Source: Celoporthe dispersa
Lineage: Eukaryota; Ascomycota; Sordariomycetes; Diaporthales; Cryphonectriaceae
Length of the DNA: 64,000 nucleotides
NCBI GenBank assembly: GCA_016584495.1
Contig: WAID01000004.1
Span: 3,286,001-3,350,000, forward strand
Direction: 5' to 3'
In this document: positions 24,259-34,851 of the stretch, piece by piece
How positions within the stretch are numbered: position 1 is the first letter of the stretch
Layout of the letters: each line of letters begins with the position of its first letter
Translations under genes and position numbers: made by a program
Notes under the pieces: generated by a model
The model's database searches: none
Seen by the model: the letters and a program-made list of their open reading frames with translations, nothing else
Told to the model about the DNA's origin: nothing

Positions 24259-24914
24259 TCTGAGAGCGAGGGAGTGCCGAGGCGATGTTCAGACGCGTCT
24301 AATTTGCTTCCACTGCTACCGTGATATGGCTCAGCACCCAATTCTTTTACCACACGTGCACTGGTGAAGAGATGAAATGCTGATCGATTGTATCTAGTCG
24401 CCGTGGTTTTGCTATAGTGTGTTGCCTCGGTCCTCATATATGGCCCTTGTGCCTGGAAGACGTGTAGTGCGCAGACAAAGCGAGACAAAAGGCAACAAAC
24501 GTTGCGCGATAGCATCAAAGCATCTAGTGTTGCTACACCGCATCCGGAGACCGAGCTGATGTTGAGTATTGAAGACAAAGACTCGAAGGAGATATTGCCG
24601 TGGGTCTCTCAGTACCGTGGTAACACCACGCAAAAACAAGTATGTGCATACTCACAACTTGAGTTCATGGCAAAAGTAAGGCCTGAGATTGAACGATTGT
24701 GGTGATGATTTAAAGGCAGTACTTTTTATGCTGCGGTTGAATATCTAGATATTTCATGAGTATCAGCTCCTAGGGGAAATTTTCATTATTCGTGACTTGC
24801 TCGAATCTAGATTACTCTAGAACCTCGTGCCGTTTGCTCTTTGGTGGTAGTACCACTGGATCGAGGGTGTCCTCGCCGAACCTCGAGCCTCCTCGATCAA
24901 AGACTTGTCCGTCT
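24259..24914. other. Intergenic spacer
   Basis: No gene is seen. It holds the upstream side of the HEIAH gene and the 3' flank of the dehydrogenase gene. Confidence 0.5.
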
Positions 24915-25760
24915 TTAGAACTGGATCGCAGGGCTCACGGCTCCATCCACCAACAAGTTTGCAGCATTAATGAAACTCGCCCTCTCACTAGCCAAAAACA
25001 AGACGGCATCAGCAACCTCCACCGGCGTGCCCATCCGTCCTGTCGGGTTGTTGGATATCTGTTGCGCAAAGAACTCCGGCTTGGCCTTTTCCACTTCTCC
25101 CCAGAAGCCGTCCTCCACATAGATGTTCCCTGGGCTCACAGAATTCGCCCGCACGCCGTCCTTGGCGATGGAATGCCCCAGGGTGCTGATATAGTGCAGC
25201 AATGCGGCCTTGCACGCGCCGTAGGGGCCCGGTGTGGTGAAATCCACATACCGGGCCGACACGGACGATATATTGACGATGTTGCCCTTGGACGCCTTTT
25301 AGGTACGGCAGGGCAGCCTCGATGAGCGTGTGCGTGCCCCTGATGTCGGTCTGGTAGGTCGCGTCCCAGTTTTCCTGTGTGTCGGGCACGCTGAGGGCGG
25401 ACACGTTAGACACGATGACATCGATGCGGCCATCGTGCTTTGCTGCGGCGGTGCTGACCCAGGTCTTGATGGCATCGGGCGAGCTGAAGTTGACGACAGA
25501 GCCGTGGGCCTGAGCCGTCGGCGGGGCTGACAGCTCCTTCTCGGTACGCTCGACGTCGGTGGCTGTGCGAGAGCAGAAGTGCACGATGGAGCCTTCGGCA
25601 AGGAACGCCTTGACGATGGCGAGGCCGATGGATTTGGTTCCGCCTAGTCGGAGGGTGGGTCTCGGTCAGTCTCTGCTTGTGTGTGTTCGTCTTGGCGCGT
25701 CATGGGGAGATCACATATACCTGTAACCAGGACGACCTTGCCTGCGAGACCGAGATGCAT
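24915..25760 (-). CDS. Short-chain dehydrogenase/reductase, one apparent frame break
   Basis: Exons are 25760-25721 and 25643-24915. With one base dropped from the A-run (plus-strand TTTT at 25297-25300) the product is exactly 255 aa, the usual length of classical SDRs. Motifs in order: cofactor loop VTGGTKSIG (residues about 12-20), SNVSA in the NAG position, catalytic Ser in NISSVSA, and YGACK as the YxxxK pair, followed by PGN and a C-terminal NAANLLVDGA. It is a cytosolic NAD(P)H oxidoreductase; the substrate is unknown, with 3-oxoacyl reductase-like and secondary-metabolite ketoreductase both possible. It is divergent from the AA8 gene. The Ser-containing stretch is readable only across the frame break, which supports the break being an artefact. 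Confidence 0.85.
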
Positions 25761-26577
25761 GCTTGCGACGTGAATGGCGAGGTCGGTGAAGATGCACCGT
25801 AGAAGGGATTGAGCACTGGCAGGGGGGACGAGAAGACCCTATGACCCTTGATGCTGGCAGGATATGGAGTCCCAAGGACCGTCTCTTCGTCTCTTCTTTC
25901 CCGGATCACCTCAAATCACAAAGCAGAAGTTTGGCTGTAGTGGACAAGAGACAAATCGAGAGGAGGCATCCGTCCACATATCCCATGCTTTTACCCCACC
26001 CGAGCCTAACAGATCTCGAGATCCAAAATCCGTGGATCTAGATAGCACAAGAAAAGCCGCCTGCCAATCAATAGGAAAAAGTAAAACACAAACAGGGAGG
26101 GTTGTCCAACCAGACCATCCACATTACACAGTATCCCTTGTTGTTTGTCGCTCTTCGAAACAAGCCACTGCATGTGGCGGTACGTACAACAGGAGCCCCT
26201 TGCTTGCCACGGGCCGCCCAGAGCCAATGAATCCAGACACAGCCGCTGGGGTTGAGAACGGGCTAGCTCCACCACGAATTATAGCACAATGCCCCTTGCA
26301 AGGCATAAACTACCATAAAGATGGGGGACATGAAAGGCCTCGCCGCCTCTGTCGAGACCTTGGGAAACGGTCAAGGCTCCTGTCCTTTTTATCTTCTTCC
26401 TTCTTCACTCCTTTACCTTGTGTTGACCTTTTTTTTCTTCTTCTTTTTCATCTTCTTCTTCTGGCCATAATTCATCACCAAAAATTGCTGGCCAATTTTG
26501 CCTTATCTGTTTGTCTTCTTCTTTTTCTACTTCCTCCTCTCTCTCTTTTTTTTCTTCGCTTCATCAGCCAAGGCAAG
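25761..26577. promoter_or_regulatory. Divergent promoter region of the SDR and AA8 genes
   Basis: The 817 bp between two divergent start codons. The half next to the AA8 gene is a pyrimidine-rich leader (TTCTTCTT runs at about 26390-26560), a common feature of well-expressed fungal genes. The AA8 reading frame happens to stay open upstream through this region, but that sequence shows no protein-like features. Confidence 0.45.
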
Positions 26578-27507
26578 ATGCGTTTCCTGCAGACCACCAT
26601 CACGACCCTCGCCCTGTCGATATGGGGTACAGAGGCAGGCTTCCTGGGGAGGAGGAGCAATGACGGCAACCCGTCCGCCAGCACCTACACAGACGCCGAG
26701 ACCAACATCACCTTCCTTGGCTACGAGACCACCACGGGCTTCAAGTTCGGCATGGCCCTGCCCGCCTCGCCCACGACAGACCTCATCGTGCAGATCATCT
26801 CGCCGCTCAAGGACGGCGGCGGCTGGGGCGGCATCGACTTTGGGAGCGAGATGACGGGCTACCTCATGATCGCCGCGTGGCCCGACACCACCAAGACCGA
26901 TACCGTCCTGATCTCCCCTCGTATCGCGACCGGCTACGAGGTCTCCAACGGCGCGAACCTGTACACGGCCTCCAACATCACCATCACGCAGATCCCCTCG
27001 GGCACCTTTGTCAACGACACCCACGTCGCCGCCACCTTTGTGTGTGCGGGCTGCATCGTCGCCGACTCGTTCAAGAGCGACGTCAGCAAGGGGTCTGCCA
27101 CCTTCAGCTACGCCTACGCGCTGACCGCCGTCCCGAACCCAGACGAGGTCGACACCCAGCTGAGCGACCACACCCTGGAGGGCGAGCTGTACGGCCCCTT
27201 CGATGTCACCCTCAAGCAGGCCGAGAGCACCGAGTACGCGAGCTGGGTCAAGCTGACGAGCGCCGACACAACGGGAAGCGCAAACGCCACGGAGACGAGC
27301 ACGGGTGGCGGGGCAGCTGCCGAGACGGGGTCGAGCTCGGATTCTAGCTCGTCAAGCGGCTCGTCATCGTCGTCGTCGTCGTCATCGTCATCATCATCAT
27401 CCACAGCGTCCAGCACGGAGGGGAGCACTGGCTTTAGCGTTGGTGGTATTGTTGCGCTGACGGGCCTGGGGATGGTGTATGTGCTACAGGCAGTTCAGAT
27501 CCTGTAG
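26578..27507 (+). CDS. GPI-anchored stand-alone AA8 cytochrome b domain protein
   Basis: An intron-less 309-aa product starting at ATG 26578 after a CT-rich leader. Residues 1-20 are a signal peptide. Residues about 33-240 match the heme-binding cytochrome domain of cellobiose dehydrogenase (AA8/DOMON fold). Landmarks are ETNITFLGYETTTGFKFGMALP, FGSEM with Met92 and NDTH with His149 as the expected axial heme ligands, and a CAGC pair (Cys156/Cys159). A Ser/Thr-rich stalk follows, including a nearly pure Ser run coded by repeated TCN codons. A final hydrophobic tail (VGGIVALTGLGMVYVLQAV) ends the protein with no basic residues after it, typical of a GPI signal. There is no flavin domain, so it must exchange electrons with partners at the cell surface, perhaps LPMOs or iron. 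The partner is inference. Confidence 0.87.
   Translation: MRFLQTTITTLALSIWGTEAGFLGRRSNDGNPSASTYTDAETNITFLGYETTTGFKFGMALPASPTTDLIVQIISPLKDGGGWGGIDFGSEMTGYLMIAAWPDTTKTDTVLISPRIATGYEVSNGANLYTASNITITQIPSGTFVNDTHVAATFVCAGCIVADSFKSDVSKGSATFSYAYALTAVPNPDEVDTQLSDHTLEGELYGPFDVTLKQAESTEYASWVKLTSADTTGSANATETSTGGGAAAETGSSSDSSSSSGSSSSSSSSSSSSSSTASSTEGSTGFSVGGIVALTGLGMVYVLQAVQIL
27343..27410 (+). repeat. TCN trinucleotide repeat coding for poly-Ser
   Basis: An imperfect run of TCG/TCA/TCT/AGC codons inside the AA8 gene encodes a Ser-rich stalk. Such tracts vary in length between strains and are usually O-mannosylated. Confidence 0.85.
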
Positions 27508-29692
27508 ATGAGCCTCGTGGGGGATGAGTGGAAGAAACAAGATACCCCGCCTGGGACAGGTACCCGGCAATGTTTTAGCTTTTGAGAGTGTTGAGGGGAA
27601 AGGAAACCCCCAGCGACGATGTCATGACATGTTTGGTGTGTGTACAAAATTTAGAGAAACTATACACCTTGAGAACTATTTCCATGTACAATCAGTCCCC
27701 TGTGTGACATAAGCCTAATCCAGGGGAGGCTAAGCGGTGAAAAGGAGAATAAAAAAAGGTTCAAGAGGGGGAGAGAAAAAAAATTAAATCCTCTGCGGGT
27801 CGTGAGACAAAGGAGCTGGGGTCCCCGCGAAAAAAAGAAAAAAAAGAAAATAAAGGCCAGCAAGGACCCTTAGAAATAGCGGGGTACAAATTTGGCAAAG
27901 GTGCCCCAGATCCGGGCCAGCACAGAACGTCCGCCCTGAAGGATGCAGACAGAGAATAAAAAAAAAGGGCGGTGGGGGAGGATGGATGACCCCCTTCACA
28001 CCCACACACTTCCGATTTACTATGGTAGGAGCACGGGCTGAGCTGACGGTGCTGACATGCACCTATTTTGGACCACTGCCACGTCCGCCCAATCTAATGA
28101 GGGGGCGGGCGGCCAGCCCTAATGTCTTCTCTTCTTCCAGCCAGGACATCAATAATCCTCACGTCGAGGGGTAGCGTGAGATTGATTGACGCATCGATTC
28201 CTAGGCCTCTATGCGCTAAATCAGAGAGCGAATGTAGGTGCGTATTTAAATACTTAGTACTATGTAGAAGTGATCGCCTTGGGGAGAAGAGGCCGCTGTG
28301 CCTAGACCCGCTGGGATGTTCACTCGGCTTCCATATTTGGGGCCTTGCCTCCTCTGACGTGACAAGCCCAGGCCCAGTCCAGCATGTCGGCTCGGGGAAC
28401 CCGCGGCGTGTACTGTAGAATCGACAACACACCCATGTCTCCCTTGTGTCGATTTGTTAAGTATTGGTGTGTTTCAAGACACGATTCGTGCTGGAGTACG
28501 GATGCAGCAGGGAAACACCGACACATGATACTACTACATGGTACTCCGTACGTACCTACATTAGTATCTGACAGGACTGCCTCTGTGAGGTCCCTTCAAG
28601 CCACCTCATATATTTTATTTCGTTATAGATCTAATAGCACTTGCCACCACTAAGAACTCATTAACAAAGTGACTCATGCGCGCGACGACTGTCCACACTC
28701 TCTAGGGTATAGAAGAAGGGTACGCAGGGCCGGACTACATAGGACCGGTTCGTGTTTTTGGTCGCCTTGGATCACCACTAAGGACCATTCAAAAGTAGTC
28801 GTGACTAGTTTTATTTTTGACTTGTTGCATAAAGTCCAGTCTCACCGCCCTGCTCCAGGACCTCTTCTTGGTCTAGCGCTCTGGGCGATAAGCAGATAAG
28901 GTGCCAGGTCACATCAACAAAGATGCAGCCTCGAGGGGCGGGCGATACGGGATACGTTGTCTCTTGACCGAGGTGTGCTCTCCGGACAGACTCTTCTCCT
29001 CCATGGGACAATCCCACTCTGCTATGAGATATTATGTAAATTTATGGGAGGAGGAGGAAGGAGAAGAAGAAGAAGGATGTCTTCATTTCCGTCAAGTTTT
29101 GGTAGGCTTCGCCCGTCTATGCAGTGCATCTGACATCGATCAGAGCCAATCAGTGGTGGGGTAATCCTAGTTTCCCGCACAGACCAGGCCGGCCCTCCCA
29201 CTAGGTGGCCACCGTCTGCCAGTGAGTAACGTGCGGCAAAAAAAAAAAAAAAGTTAAGAAAAAATTTCAAGGGCCGTCTGCTGCGCGCCCCGTACTTAAA
29301 TGTCTGCGCCCCTCCATCGCACCCACTTGTCTTCCTCTCAAATTCTCACACATACCTCCCACCTTCTTTCCTTTATTTCACCATCTGCTTGTCTGTCGCC
29401 AACAGGCTAGGCTTTTACCTGCGGACTCGAGTCTACGGTTCTTTTCCTCCTCCAGGACTGTTCTTTTCTCCCTCCAGGAGAAGACAGCCCGCCCGACCAG
29501 AAACCACCTCCTAGAGAACAGTCAGAGAGAGATCGACCCTCCATCGACCTCTCCCACGACCTCTCCAGTCCCGCCTGTCGCATCTTTCGTTAGAAGCGCA
29601 GCACCGACAGATTCCTCTCCTCCTCCCTCCTCCCCACCCTCCCTCCATCTCCGGTAGAACCCCTCCCTTCTACACACAGCGACCACATCAAG
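27508..29692. other. Intergenic region and EF-3 promoter/leader
   Basis: No gene is seen in 27508-29300. A-rich patches lie at 27750-27860. From about 29300 to the EF-3 start codon the sequence is strongly pyrimidine-rich (CCTCC, CTTTC runs), the usual leader of highly expressed fungal translation genes. Confidence 0.6.
29143..29153 (+). promoter_or_regulatory. CCAAT-box candidate upstream of EF-3
   Basis: The word GAGCCAATCAG matches the CCAAT-binding (HAP/CBF) consensus, about 545 bp upstream of the EF-3 start codon. It is a single match only. Confidence 0.3.
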
Positions 29693-32600
29693 ATGGCCGC
29701 AAAGGAGACCGCCCAGAGCATCAAGGTCCTCGACGACCTGATGCAAAAGCTCACCATCTCCAAGGAGGTCGACGCCATCAAGGGTGCTTCGAACGATCTT
29801 GCCTCCTTCATCAACGGCGACATTGTCGACTTCGACGTCCCCATCAAGTGAGTGCACCCTTCAGAGTATATACATGGAAAACATGTCCTGCCCCCTGTAT
29901 ACCACGGTTGTGCGGGACGGCCAATGATGCGGGCGCCTTCTCTGGGAACATTCTCCTTCAGACCTTCCTCCTATGGGGGGAGAGAGAGAAAAAAAATCTG
30001 TTGGAGAACCCGATGTGGGACAGCCTGCATTACTGGCTACCTATCCTGCCCCACCTTTGTCGCCGCGGCGTGTCGAATCGATTCGTCGCGGGTCAAAAGC
30101 TGTTCCTCGCTGGCCTGTTGGTGGCAATTCCCGGCGGGACCACCTAGCCCAGCGCAATACTTGGCGGGCTACAGGCGATCAACGCCTAGACATGGCCCCC
30201 GTGCAGCAGGCCAGCTGGCGGCAGGGCGGCACCGCGCAGCGCTATTCGTCACAGCGTCCTCCACCAAATTTTTCAGCGGCTAACTTGAGCTTTCTCAACC
30301 CTCCAGGACCGTCGAGGCCCTGAGCAAGCAGCTTGCCAACAAGAAGGATGCCGCTGCTCGCGAGAAGGCCCTGAACGCCATCGAGGCCGTTGCCCGCCAC
30401 TCCCAGGTCGCTCCCCACGTTGAGCCTTTTCTGGCACAACTTCTTCCTGGTGTCCTTGCCGCCGCCGGCGACAAGATCACTGCTGTCAAGAATGCCGCTT
30501 TCGCCGCTGGCCTGGCGATTGCTGAGGCCATCAACCCCAACTCCATCAAGACCATCATCGAGCCTCTCGGCAAGTCCATCAAGGATGCCCTGAAGTGGCC
30601 CGAGAAGATGCTCGCCCTGGACATACTCGACAAGCTCATCAGCACTGCTCCCCTCCAGACCACCTTCCGCGTGCCCGAGCTCCTTCCCGTCATCTCCGAG
30701 GCCATGTGGGACACCAAGAAGGAGGTCAAGGAGCGCGCCTACAAGGCCATGGAGAAGCTCTGCACCCTCATCTCCAACAGGGATATCGAGAGGTTCATTC
30801 CTGAGCTCATCAAGTGTATCGCCAAGCCAGAGAGCGTCCCCGAGACTATCCACACCCTGGGCGCCACCACTTTCGTCCAGCGTGTTGAGCAGCCTACCCT
30901 CGCCCTCATGGTTCCTCTGCTGGACCGTGGTCTGAACGAGCGCGACACCGCCATCAAGCGAAAGGCTGCCGTCATTGTCGACAACATGTGCAAGCTCGTC
31001 GACGACCCCAACATTGTCAACCCCTTCTTGCCCAAGATGTGGCCGGCTCTGCAGAAGAACTTCGAGAACATTGCCGACCCTGAGGCCCGTGGCAAGACCA
31101 AGGTGGCCCTGGACACCCTGGCCCGCGTGGGTGACATCAAGGACGGTGTCATCCCCCCCGCCCGCCACGACAGCGAGCTCCACGTCGTCCTGGGCAAGCT
31201 CAAGGAGGTTCTCAAGACCAAGCACGCCGCCGTGGCTGCTGACAAGTTCGAGCCTGTGCTCAAGCATGTCTCCGCCATCGCCGGCCAGCTGATCGACGAG
31301 AAGGTGACCGACGGCAAGGACTGGATCAGGAACACCAAGTCCTACGTCTCCGTGCTGGTCGGTGATGACAGCGCCGAGTCCGTCATCGAGGCCCTCCTGA
31401 AGGCTGCCTCGCCCGATCTGGGTGAGGTCGCGGCCGTCGAGGAGATTGAGGACGACGGCGAGATTCTCTGCGAGACCGAGTTCTCGCTCGCCTACGCCGC
31501 CAAGATCCTCCCTGACCGAGACCAAGCTCAAGCTCATCCGCGGCCGCCGCTACGGTCTCTGCGGTCCCAACGGTGCCGGAAAGTCTACCCTCATGAGGGC
31601 CATCAACAACGAGCAGGTCGAGGGTTTCCCCAAGCAGTCCGAGGTCAAGACCGTCTTCGTCGAGCACGACCTGGATGCTGCCGACACTGAGATGACCACC
31701 ATCGACTGGACCATGATGAAGCTGAAGGCTGCCAACGTCGAGGTCACCCAGGCGGAGGTCGAGGAGAAGCTGAACTCCTTCGGCTTCACCGATGCCATGG
31801 TCAAGGGCGAGATCACCTCCCTGTCTGGTGGCTGGAAGATGAAGCTGGCCCTGTGCCGTGCCGTCTTCGAGAACCCCGACATCCTGCTGCTCGACGAGCC
31901 TACCAACCACTTGGACGTCAAGAACGTGGCCTGGCTCGAGGACTACCTGAAGAACAGCACTTGCACCTCCATCATGGTGTCTCACGACTCCGGTTTCCTG
32001 AACCGTGTGTGCCAGTACATCGTCAACTACGAGCGCTTCAAGCTCAAGACGTACAAGGGTAACCTGGAGGACTTTGTCCGCCAGAACCCTGCCGCGAAGT
32101 CGTACTTCGAGCTTGGTGCGTCCGAGATGGAGTTCTCTTTCCCCGAGCCCGGTTTCCTGGACGGTGTCAAGACCAAGGCCAAGGCCATCCTGCGTGCCAA
32201 CAAGATGGGCTTCCAGTACCCCAACACCCCTAAGCCCCAGATCTCGGACATCACCTTCCAGTGCTCCCTGGGCTCCCGTATCGCCGTCATTGGCCCCAAC
32301 GGTGCCGGCAAGTCTACCCTGGTCAACGTTCTCTGCGGTGAGTTGATCCCCACCGACGGTGAGATCTGGTCGCACGAGAACATCCGTATTGCGTACATTA
32401 AGCAGCACGCCTTCGCCCATATCGACAACCACCTGGACAAGACGCCCTCTGAGTACATCCAGTGGCGTTTCCAGACCGGCGAGGATCGTGAGACCATGGA
32501 CCGCGCCAACAAGATCATCACCGAGGACGACGAGAAGGCCGCCGAGAAGATCTTCAAGATCAACGGCTCGCAGCGTCGTGTCATTGGCATCCACTCCCGC

Positions 32601-33388
32601 AGAAAGCTCAAGAACTCTTACGAGTACGAGTGCTCCTTCGCCCTGGGTGAGAACGTCGGCATGAAGGGCGAGCGCTGGGTCCCCATGATGACCGCTGACA
32701 ACGAGTGGCTGGCTCGTTCCGAGCTCCTGGCTTCCCACCAGAAGCAGGTCGCCGAGGTGGACATGAAGGAGGCCCTCGCCTCCGGTCAGTTCCGCCCCCT
32801 GGTGCGCAAGGAGATCGAGTCCCACTGCGAGAACTTCGGTCTCGATGCCGAGCTGGTGTCTCACTCGCGCATGAAGGGTCTGTCTGGTGGTCAGCGTGTC
32901 AAGGTCGTCCTGGCTGCTTGCTCGTGGCAGCGGCCCCACTTGATCGTGCTCGACGAGCCCACCAACTACCTGGACCGTGACTCTCTCGGTGCCCTGTCCA
33001 AGGCCCTGAAGAAGTTCGAGGGTGGTGTGATCATCATCTCCCACGCCGCTGAGTTCACCCAGAACCTCACTGAGGAGGTCTGGGCCGTCCTGGACGGCAA
33101 GATGACTCCTTCGGGCCACAACTGGGTCCAGGGCCAGGGTTCCGGCCCCAGACTCGAGAAGAAGGATGATGACGAGGAGGATAAGTTTGACGCCATGGGC
33201 AACAAGATCGTTTCCACCAAGAAGAAGGCCAAGCTGACCTCGAGGTATGTTCCCACCACCAATCACTACTATTACAAGTACGAAGCACAGCGGCTAACAA
33301 GTACCACAGCGAGGCACGCAAGAAGAAGAAGGAGCGTATGGCTCGTCGCAAGAGGGGTGAGGAGGTCTTCTCCGACGAGGACGACTAA
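29693..33388 (+). CDS. Translation elongation factor 3 (ABC-F ATPase), one apparent frame break
   Basis: Exons are 29693-29847, 30307-33244 and 33310-33388. Dropping one C from 31510-31512 gives exactly 1,056 aa, the normal EF-3 size. EF-3 is a fungus-specific ribosome-bound ATPase that releases deacylated tRNA from the E site and is usually essential. Order of parts: N-terminal HEAT repeats to about residue 320, four-helix linker, ABC1 with Walker A CGPNGAGKST, signature LSGGW and Walker B ILLLDEPTNHLD, ABC2 with Walker A IGPNGAGKST, an EF-3-specific insert, LSGGQ and LIVLDEPTNYLD, and a Lys/Arg-rich tail (EARKKKKERMARRKR). The break falls just before ABC1, at AKILLTETKLKL. The first intron is long (459 nt). 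Codon use is strongly C-ending, as expected for high expression. Confidence 0.97.
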
Positions 33389-34356
33389 ACGCGTCCCGTC
33401 GGAGGCGAGTATGACGAAAAGACTGGAAGATTTCGGTTTGCGAGGTTATGGCGTTTTCAGTTGGATTGATTTGATTCACGCGTTTCGTCTGCACTTACCA
33501 TGGCCCGACCTGACCAGCATGCATGAAGACGAGGTTCTCTGATCTGTCACAGACAGATATAGACATACAAGATTTAGACGGCTCTTTCCACCTGAGGTTT
33601 GGAGGCCCTCCTGGCGGGAGACTGGATAGATCTCTGTTGTTTGTTGAGGACATGGGCGGCTGATAGAGGAAGATCACGTCGTACGTGAGAACCATATACC
33701 AGATAGATGAGGGTTCATTACACGTGGAATAAAAAGTATAGAAGGTGGATAGACAGTATACTCTTTCATCCATAAAAACCAAAAAAAGAACAATTCATTA
33801 GTACTTCAAAGAAAGCATCGCGGTGTCCTTGAAGCGTGTATCCGTCCTATTGAAGCGCACCTTGGCAGCTGAGTTCTTGTCTGAACCGGTGAGGCATCAT
33901 CGCAGGTCCCAGGCCAGCCAAATTTAAACTTGGAATGCCTGGCCCCAGGGTATTTATTCCTCAGTCGCCCACACACTCTTTTGGCTAAAGCCTCGCCTAC
34001 CTCGTCCCTCTAACAGTTCGAGGGCTGGCTGGCACAGGGAGGCGCTGAAGAGCTTCTAGGTTTACCGTCAAGCGCTCGGGAGATCGACATGACCCGCGTG
34101 ATGGCTCTCGCAGTCGTCGCGATGAAGGGGAGGAGATGACGTCAAAGAATTCTTGTACGTCATCCCTTTTCTGATACTCTTTTGGAGATATCTATTGTAC
34201 ATATATATAAAAGGACAGCCATGTTCTTTTGAGCTATCGTAGAGGATTCCAAACCCAAGAGTACACATCGCACAGAAATAACCCAGCACAGGCCGAACCA
34301 CACGCCGCGGACGTGTCTGCCTGTCCAGGATTGTTCACTATAGCCAGCATACCAAA
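33389..34356. other. EF-3 3' flank and intergenic
   Basis: No gene is seen. The EF-3 3' UTR probably lies in the first few hundred bases. The AT-rich stretch at 34180-34215 with TATATATAAAAGG (about 34201-34213) is a TATA-box candidate for the CsbD-like gene at 34357. Confidence 0.5.
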
Positions 34357-34528
34357 ATGTCAAGCAACGACCAGACCAACCAGCCCAGCCTCATCGGCGG
34401 CCATGCCGAATACGTCAAGGGAGCCGCTCAGGTGAGTCTTCAGCTGTCTACACAGCTTCAAGGACATGCGACCCCCAAGCTGAACCCCAACACCGCCCCT
34501 CCTCAGCCGCCGCTTAACCTTCCGGCAG

Positions 34529-34563
<35 letters not shown>

Positions 34564-34851
34564 TTCTCCCTCGTTCTTGCAAGCACAGCCAATCGATCAT
34601 TGGGTATACATGCTAGCTAACGGACGATACCACCACCACCACTACAGTCCGCTATCGGTAGCATGACGGGTTCCCAGGCATGGACGGCCTCGGGGGAGCA
34701 GGCAAAAGCGCACGCGGTGTCCGACATGAAGGCGGCTGGCGAGGTAAGAGACTCGGCTAGCAAGGGGCTCGGGAAGGCAGAGGAGCTGGCCGGAAAAGCG
34801 GTCGGGTGCGAAGGCATGGTGCGGGAGGGAGGGGAGAGTAAGAGGGAGTGA
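34357..34851 (+). CDS. Small CsbD-like / cruciform-DNA-recognition-type protein
   Basis: Two exons (34357-34431, 34648-34851) give exactly 92 aa. The sequence is hydrophilic, Ala/Gly/Lys/Glu-rich and helical: LIGGHAEYVKGAAQ, SAIGSMTGSQAWTASGEQAKAHA, and a repeated AAGEVRDSASKGLGKAEELAGKAVG. This resembles fungal proteins annotated as mismatched-base-pair and cruciform-DNA recognition proteins, with similarity to bacterial stress-induced CsbD. The natural role is unclear; a stress or desiccation function is suggested by family resemblance only. The 216-nt intron contains a long CT repeat. Confidence 0.75.
34528..34572. repeat. (CT)n repeat inside an intron
   Basis: About a dozen uninterrupted CT units followed by TTTCTCTC units, within the single intron of the CsbD-like gene. 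It doubles as an extended pyrimidine tract upstream of the acceptor. Confidence 0.9.

Noticed and set aside
25864..26577. Upstream in-frame extension of the AA8 ORF
   Set aside because: The added 238 residues have no protein-like pattern and would bury the signal peptide that starts at ATG 26578.
30242..31537. A 431-codon open frame antisense to the 5' half of EF-3
   Set aside because: Same cause as the other antisense frame; low-complexity Leu/Gly/Asp composition and overlap of conserved HEAT-repeat coding DNA.
31383..33266. A 627-codon open frame antisense to EF-3
   Set aside because: It mirrors the strongly C/G-ending codons of EF-3. Its translation is Leu/Val/Asp/Gly-rich with no domain, so it is a codon-bias shadow.
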